This document shows positions 59,651-64,000 of a stretch of DNA of 64,000 bases, piece by piece; positions within the stretch are counted from its first letter, which is position 1, and every line of letters begins with the position of its first letter. The DNA is from Microcella alkaliphila (GTDB lineage: Bacteria; Actinomycetota; Actinomycetes; Actinomycetales; Microbacteriaceae): NCBI RefSeq assembly GCF_004216855.1, contig NZ_SGXT01000013.1, positions 372,001 to 436,000 on the forward strand. Direction: 5' to 3'. The notes under the pieces were generated by a model, which made no database searches, was not told the origin of the DNA, and saw only the letters and a program-made list of their open reading frames with translations. The translations under genes and the position numbers were made by a program.

Positions 59651-60322
59651 ATGAGCGTGCTGATCGTCGAGGACGACGATCGATTGATGGATGCGCTCCG
59701 CGCGTACCTGCGCAAGTCCGGTTACGCGACGACGGGCGCATCGGACGCCGCGCAGGCGATGGAGTCGCTCGGCGCGGACACCGAGGTGGTGCTGCTCGAT
59801 CTCGGGCTGCCCGACATGGACGGCATCGAGCTGTGCCGGCTCATTCGGCAGCGTTCGGGCGTGCCGATCATCATCGCGACGGCGCGCAGCCAAGTGCAGG
59901 AGCGCATCCGCGGGCTGCGTGCGGGCGCCGATGACTTCGTCGTGAAGCCCTACAACGTGCTCGAGCTCGTCGCCCGTATCGAGGCGGTCACGCGCCGGTG
60001 GCGCACCGCCGTCGCTGAGCCCGACCACGACCAGGTGATCACCCTCTCAGGCGTGCGCATCGATCTCGCCAGTCGTCAGCTCGCGATTGACGGCGAGAGC
60101 GTCGACCTCACGAGAACCGAGTTCGACATCGTCGCGGCCCTCGCGCGATACCCCGGCGTCGTGGTGCCGCGCGAGCGCATCATTCGCGAGGTCTGGCAGA
60201 CCGACTGGCACGCGTACAGCCGCTCACTCGAAGTGCACGTCGGCTCAATCCGTCGCAAGACGGGCCGCGTTGACGTCATCGAGACGGTCCGGGGCGTCGG
60301 CTACCGGATCGTCGGCAGCTGA
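59651..60322 (+). CDS. OmpR-family response regulator linked to a TAXI protein
   Basis: 223 residues. Receiver domain with VEDDD acidic pocket, phospho-acceptor Asp50 (LLDLGLPDMDG) and Lys99 (FVVKPYN), then a winged helix (VDLTRTEFDIVAALARYPGVVVPRERIIREVWQTDWHAYSRSLEVHVGSIRRKTG). Two bases separate it from the kinase gene. The pair plus a TAXI binding protein lie directly upstream of a glutamate-type ABC transporter, comparable to GluR-GluK of Streptomyces. Repeats at 62710-62728 are a candidate binding site. Confidence 0.92.
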   Translation: MSVLIVEDDDRLMDALRAYLRKSGYATTGASDAAQAMESLGADTEVVLLDLGLPDMDGIELCRLIRQRSGVPIIIATARSQVQERIRGLRAGADDFVVKPYNVLELVARIEAVTRRWRTAVAEPDHDQVITLSGVRIDLASRQLAIDGESVDLTRTEFDIVAALARYPGVVVPRERIIREVWQTDWHAYSRSLEVHVGSIRRKTGRVDVIETVRGVGYRIVGS

Positions 60323-60324
60323 CG

Positions 60325-61701
60325 GTGCGTCGCCGGCTCGTCGTGGTCTTCCTGGTGCCGCTCATTGCGGTGCTATTGGTGCTGGGCGGCGCGTATGCGT
60401 GGAGCGCCGCGCGCAGCATCCAACAGGAACACATCACCGAGCTGGTCGGCGACGTGGCCTACTTTGTGACGAACGCGCGCCAGGCGCTGCGTTCGGGCAG
60501 CCCCGAGCTCGTCACCCGCGAGGCCGAGCGCTACGCCGAGGTGTACGGCACGGGCGTCGTCGTGGTCGACCGCTCGGGTGCACCCTGGGCGACGGGCGGC
60601 AACGACGCGACAGTGCTCGATGAGGCAACGACGGCGCAGATTCAGCTCGCTCTCGCCGGCCGTCGCGGCGACTTGCCCCAGCCGGGGGCGCCGTGGGAGT
60701 TCACCGAGCTCGTCATCGTTGAACCCGTCTTCGATAACGGGGATGCGATCGGCGCGGTCGTCGTGGAGGCCAACGTCGACGTCGCGCGGGAGGCGATTCT
60801 TGAACAGTGGGTGCTCGTGCTGTTCGGCGCGGTGCTCGCGACGTCGGTGGGTCTCGTCATTGTGTTCCGGCTGTCCGACTGGGTTTTGCGCCCCCTCCGT
60901 CGCATGGACCGCGCGATGGAGGCGATCGAACGCGGCGAGATTGAGTCACGCATTGCGGATGACACGGGCCCTCCCGAGCTGCGCCGCATGATTCTGCTGT
61001 TCAACCGCATGGCCGACGAGATTGAGCGCACCATGTCGCGGCAGCAGGAGTTCGCGTTGAACGCCTCCCACGAGCTGCGCAACCCGCTGAGTGCCCTCCT
61101 CGTACGCGTCGAGCACTTGGCGACGGGCCTTGGCGATGAGTGGACCCGCGACATCGAGGAGACGCGCGAGGAGGGCAGGCGCATGACGCGCATCCTCGAC
61201 ACCCTGTTGAATCTCGCGCGCAGCGGCCAGCGCGACGCGGTGGCCGATCGCGTCGACATCACCGAACTGGTGCGCAGTCGGCTCGATGCCTGGCGGCAGC
61301 GGGCCACGCAGGCACGGGTATCGCTTGTCCTTCGCGGCGATGACCCGGTCTCGCTCGCGACCGACCGCGTGATCGTCGAAAGCGCTCTGGATGCCGTGAT
61401 CGACAACGCGGTGAAGTTCTCGCCCTCGGGTACGCGCGTCGTCGTCACCGTCGCCGAATCTGACGGCGGCGTCGACATCGTGGTGCGCGACAACGGGCCG
61501 GGCGTCGACACCGAGGAGTTGGCACACCTGACCGACCGCTTCTGGCGCAGCCCCCGCAACCGATCGACCCCCGGCTCGGGGCTCGGCCTCGCCATCGCGA
61601 CCGACCTGGTGCATTCGATTGGCGGCAAGCTGCGCATCGAGGCGCCCGACGGGGGAGGCCTCGCCGTGCACCTGCGACTGAGTCCGGAGCTCGCCGCATG
61701 A
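60325..61701 (+). CDS. Membrane sensor histidine kinase linked to a TAXI protein
   Basis: 458 residues. Membrane helices at about 5-28 and 163-183 enclose a 130-residue extracytoplasmic sensor domain; HAMP follows, then HisKA with His249 (NASHELRNPLSALL) and an ATPase domain with N box (VIDNAVKFSPSG), G1 (RDNGPGVD) and G2 (GSGLGLAIATDL). GTG start. Its stop overlaps the TAXI-protein ATG (ATGA), so kinase and binding protein are made together; a ligand-loaded TAXI protein touching the sensor domain is a plausible mechanism. Confidence 0.92.
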   Translation: MRRRLVVVFLVPLIAVLLVLGGAYAWSAARSIQQEHITELVGDVAYFVTNARQALRSGSPELVTREAERYAEVYGTGVVVVDRSGAPWATGGNDATVLDEATTAQIQLALAGRRGDLPQPGAPWEFTELVIVEPVFDNGDAIGAVVVEANVDVAREAILEQWVLVLFGAVLATSVGLVIVFRLSDWVLRPLRRMDRAMEAIERGEIESRIADDTGPPELRRMILLFNRMADEIERTMSRQQEFALNASHELRNPLSALLVRVEHLATGLGDEWTRDIEETREEGRRMTRILDTLLNLARSGQRDAVADRVDITELVRSRLDAWRQRATQARVSLVLRGDDPVSLATDRVIVESALDAVIDNAVKFSPSGTRVVVTVAESDGGVDIVVRDNGPGVDTEELAHLTDRFWRSPRNRSTPGSGLGLAIATDLVHSIGGKLRIEAPDGGGLAVHLRLSPELAA

Positions 61702-62654
61702 GGCAGACCCGACGTTCAATCGCGGCGCGGGCGCTCGCCATCGTCGCGGTGATCGCGACCCTGGCAGGATGCGCGCCCTCGCCCGTTCCCGATCGCTTCG
61801 CCATCGCGGGCGGCGGCGTCACCGGCGTCTACTACAGCTTCGGAGCCGAGCTCGCGGAGGAGTATTCGGCGCGATTCGGTGCTGCCGTGACGGTTGACGA
61901 GACGAACGGCTCGGTCGACAACCTGCAGCGGGTGGGCGACGGCCGCGCGCTGCTCGGTTTCGCGCAGAGCGATGCCGCTGCTGACGCGGTGGCCGGTGCG
62001 GGAGCCTTCCCTGAGCCGCTGCCGGTCGCGGCAATCGCGCGGCTGTATGACGAATACGTGCACGTCGTCGTGCGCTCCGACTCCGACGTTGCGCGACTGG
62101 CTGATCTCGAGGGGCGCGCCGTGTCCCTCGGCGCACCCGGCTCGGGCGTCAACCTGGTGGCACGACGCGTCTTGGACGCCGCGGGCGTCTCTCCGGCGAA
62201 CGTCACCGATGAAGAGCTCGGGCTCGCCGAATCGATCGCCGCGCTGCGCGCCGGCGACATCGAAGCGTTCTTCTGGGTGGGCGGGCTGCCGACGCCCGGC
62301 CTCACCGAGCTGTTTGCCGACACGCCGTCGCGGCTGCTGTCGATCGAGTCGGCGACCGTCGAGCGGGTGAACGCCGAACACGGCGGCGTGTACCGTCTCG
62401 CGGAGTTTCCGATCGGTGCGTACGGTCGCGCGGAGGCGACGGCGACGATGACGGTGCCGAACTATCTGATGGTCGCCGACAGTACGAGCGATGACGAGGT
62501 CGTCGCGCTGCTGACATCACTGTTCGATTCGCGTTCTCGGATCGCCGCCGACGTTCCGGCCGCCGCGCTCCTCGACCGACGGCAGGCAATTTTCACCGAT
62601 CCCGTGAGCCTGCACCCGGGTGCGGTGGCGTACTACCGCGACGCCCGCGACTAG
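61698..62654 (+). CDS. TAXI family solute-binding lipoprotein
   Basis: 318 residues. Lipoprotein signal with Cys25 in TLAGC. The mature part is a TAXI-type TRAP solute-binding protein: FAIAGGGVTGVYYSFGAELAEEYSARFGAAVTVDETNGSVDNLQRV and YDEYVHVVVRSDSDVARLADLEGRAVSLGAPGSGVNLVARRVLDAAGV, the region that usually binds glutamate/glutamine or dicarboxylates. No TRAP membrane subunits are encoded here, and the gene is fused by overlap to a two-component system, so a sensing role is more likely than transport. Confidence 0.88.
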   Translation: MRQTRRSIAARALAIVAVIATLAGCAPSPVPDRFAIAGGGVTGVYYSFGAELAEEYSARFGAAVTVDETNGSVDNLQRVGDGRALLGFAQSDAAADAVAGAGAFPEPLPVAAIARLYDEYVHVVVRSDSDVARLADLEGRAVSLGAPGSGVNLVARRVLDAAGVSPANVTDEELGLAESIAALRAGDIEAFFWVGGLPTPGLTELFADTPSRLLSIESATVERVNAEHGGVYRLAEFPIGAYGRAEATATMTVPNYLMVADSTSDDEVVALLTSLFDSRSRIAADVPAAALLDRRQAIFTDPVSLHPGAVAYYRDARD

Positions 62655-62709
62655 CTCGTCCCGCTGCCGTCGCGAGCTCATTTCGACCGCGTTGCGGGCG
62701 CGTTACCCA

Positions 62710-62728
62710 CGCTCAAGAAACGCTCAAG
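62710..62728 (+). promoter_or_regulatory. Direct repeat CGCTCAAG x2, candidate response-regulator site
   Basis: CGCTCAAG occurs at 62710-62717 and 62721-62728, an 11-bp period that puts both on one face of the helix, as OmpR-type regulators require. It ends about five bases before the -35 position of the candidate promoter whose -10 is TACCGT at 62756-62761. Confidence 0.6.
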
Positions 62729-62755
62729 GCCCGTGACCGGTGCCGAGCACCGACC

Positions 62756-62761
62756 TACCGT
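62756..62761 (+). promoter_or_regulatory. Candidate -10 (TACCGT) of the glutamate-type transporter operon
   Basis: TACCGT about 70 bases upstream of the ATPase start codon. No good -35 hexamer is seen at the right distance, which fits a promoter needing an activator at the CGCTCAAG repeats. Confidence 0.4.
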
Positions 62762-62832
62762 GATCCCGTGCCACCACTGTCGGTGCGCAGCATCGCTGGT
62801 GGATGCCGGTCGAATTCGAAGGGATGGCGCGG

Positions 62833-63573
62833 GTGTCTGAACCGCTGGTCGCGATCGAGAACGTGAACAAGCACTTCGGTGAGTTGCACGTACTGAAAGA
62901 CATCACCACCACTGTCGCCAAGGGCGAGGTCGTCGTCGTCATTGGGCCGAGTGGCTCGGGCAAGTCGACGCTCTGCCGGGCGATCAATCGCCTCGAGACG
63001 ATCGACAGCGGCGAGATCCGCATCGATGGCACGCCCCTTCCCGCTGAGGGCAAGGCGCTCGCCCAGTTGCGCGCCGACGTCGGCATGGTCTTCCAGTCGT
63101 TCAACCTCTTCGCGCACAAGACGGTTCTCGAGAACGTCACGCTCGCGCCCACCCGCGTGCGTCGCGCATCCAAATCGGATGCTGACAAGCGAGCCATGGA
63201 ACTGCTCGATCGCGTCGGCGTCGCCAATCAGGCGCAGAAGATGCCCGCGCAGCTGTCGGGCGGCCAGCAGCAGCGCGTCGCGATTGCTCGCGCGCTCGCC
63301 ATGGAGCCAAAGCTCATGCTGCTCGACGAACCGACGAGTGCCCTTGATCCCGAAATGATCAACGAGGTGCTCGACGTCATGGTGCAGCTCGCCAAAGACG
63401 GCATGACGATGATCGCGGTCACCCACGAGATGGGCTTCGCGCGCCGCGCCGCTGACCGCGTGCTGTTCATGGCCGACGGTCAGATCGTCGAAGAGGCGAC
63501 GCCCACCGAGTTCTTTGACGCGCCGAAGGGCGCTCGCGCGCAGGACTTCCTGTCGAAGATCCTCAGCCACTGA
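62833..63573 (+). CDS. gluA: Glutamate-type amino-acid ABC transporter, ATP-binding protein
   Basis: 246 residues from GTG 62833, preceded by AAGGGA eight bases away; ATG 62824 and 62803 are alternatives. Polar amino-acid importer ATPase: Walker A GPSGSGKST at 38-46, Q-loop VFQSFNLFAHKTVLENV, signature LSGGQQQR, Walker B LMLLDEPTSALDPEM and HEMGFARRAADRVLFMADGQIVEE, the GlnQ/GluA-type end. The binding-protein gene follows after 75 bases; permeases presumably lie beyond the window. Confidence 0.92.
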   Translation: MSEPLVAIENVNKHFGELHVLKDITTTVAKGEVVVVIGPSGSGKSTLCRAINRLETIDSGEIRIDGTPLPAEGKALAQLRADVGMVFQSFNLFAHKTVLENVTLAPTRVRRASKSDADKRAMELLDRVGVANQAQKMPAQLSGGQQQRVAIARALAMEPKLMLLDEPTSALDPEMINEVLDVMVQLAKDGMTMIAVTHEMGFARRAADRVLFMADGQIVEEATPTEFFDAPKGARAQDFLSKILSH

Positions 63574-63648
63574 CGTGGCGGCCACGACAGCACGTGGCCG
63601 TCCTGCACCACACACAGCACCACCACACGAAACCATGGAGGACTGCAC

Positions 63649-64000
63649 ATGCGACTGACACGGAAAACCACTCTGGCGAGCGCGGCAGCGATGCTGCTGC
63701 TCGGCCTGACTGCGTGCGCCCCCGCCGGTAGCGCCGGCCCCGGCGGCATCGACGACGAGGGTGACGCGCCGGCGGCCGCCACCGGCAACGGCCCCTACAA
63801 CCTCGAGATCGCCGAAAACCCCGAGTTCGAAGCCGGCACCACCATGGCGGAGCTCGCCGAGGCGGGCACGCTGCGCGTGGGCACGAAGTTCGACCAGCCG
63901 CTGTTCGGCCTGCAGGGCCCTGACGGCACCCCCGTCGGTTTCGACGTGGCGATCGCGGCGCTCATCGCCGCCGAGCTCGGCATCGCGTTCGAGGACATCG
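63649..64000 (+). CDS. gluB: Glutamate-type ABC transporter substrate-binding lipoprotein (partial)
   Basis: The window ends after about 117 residues. Lipoprotein signal with LGLTAC (Cys23), a Gly/Asp/Ala linker, then the family 3 solute-binding start MAELAEAGTLRVGTKFDQPLFGLQGPDGTPVGFDVAIAALIAAELGI. The text KFDQPLFG is typical of GluB. GGAGG precedes the ATG. The missing C-terminus and following permease genes are expected downstream. Confidence 0.88.
   Translation, partial: MRLTRKTTLASAAAMLLLGLTACAPAGSAGPGGIDDEGDAPAAATGNGPYNLEIAENPEFEAGTTMAELAEAGTLRVGTKFDQPLFGLQGPDGTPVGFDVAIAALIAAELGIAFEDI

Overview
This 64 kb window is high-GC DNA from an actinobacterium. The gene set and the short, tightly packed operons fit the family Microbacteriaceae; the genus cannot be fixed from sequence alone. 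Supporting signs are a TCGAAC-N4-GTTCGA type LexA box, a PriA-like hisA, ThyX thymidylate synthase, an RskA-type anti-sigma factor, frequent GTG starts, 4-base GTGA/ATGA gene overlaps and many genes that look leaderless. From pnp/rpsO to lexA the order dapB, thyX, dapA, rnj, ftsK, pgsA, cinA, clgR-like, DUF3046, recA, recX, miaB, miaA, dapF, hflX, lexA is the conserved actinobacterial chromosomal core also known from Mycobacterium. I see no prophage, CRISPR array, rRNA or tRNA gene.

Layout. 1-4.0 kb: a two-component system (response regulator cut by the window edge), an App1-type phosphatase and a TetR regulator. 4.2-7.4 kb: a complete OpuC-type quaternary-amine ABC transporter operon. 7.4-12.3 kb: DedA protein, aspartate ammonia-lyase, PrsW protease and a zinc-ribbon/DUF4190 protein. 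12.4-15.3 kb: a surface-protein cassette (DUF4397 protein, sortase-like lipoprotein, ECF sigma factor, RskA anti-sigma). 15.4-22.2 kb: PglD-like acetyltransferase, MarP-like protease, rpsO, three small envelope proteins and pnp. 22.3-30.6 kb: an accessory stretch between pnp and dapB with a decayed ABC transporter, a PEBP protein, a proton-pump-type microbial rhodopsin, an aldo/keto reductase, a TetR gene, a phosphatase, an MpaB-like oxygenase, a persulfide-response operon (CoA-disulfide reductase-rhodanese, rhodanese, CstR-like repressor) and a GNAT enzyme. 30.6-43.2 kb: lysine/peptidoglycan precursor genes (dapB, dapA), thiol and peroxide proteins, thyX, an AbiEi/DUF559 orphan, RNase J, FtsK, PgsA and CinA. 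43.3-52.9 kb: ClgR-like regulator, recA-recX, miaB-miaA-dapF, an RsmC-like methyltransferase, hflX, lexA and a divergent LysM gene that is probably an SOS division inhibitor. 52.9-58.7 kb: hisCBHA, sseB-like, DUF1844 and infC-rpmI-rplT. 58.8-64 kb: a SpoU-type methyltransferase, a two-component system with a TAXI binding protein, and the start of a glutamate-type ABC transporter.

The points most worth a second look are: two genes that appear to start at CTG (hisH and the DUF3046 gene) plus infC starting at ATC; a sortase-like protein with no arginine after its catalytic cysteine and an 18-bp perfect inverted repeat in its signal-peptide codons; a CstR-type operon with a clear operator and the copper-binding His replaced by Ala; a DTE rhodopsin without the helix-B histidine; tandem SOS boxes between lexA and the LysM gene; and an 11-bp-period direct repeat just upstream of the candidate glu transporter promoter, next to the TAXI-linked two-component system.
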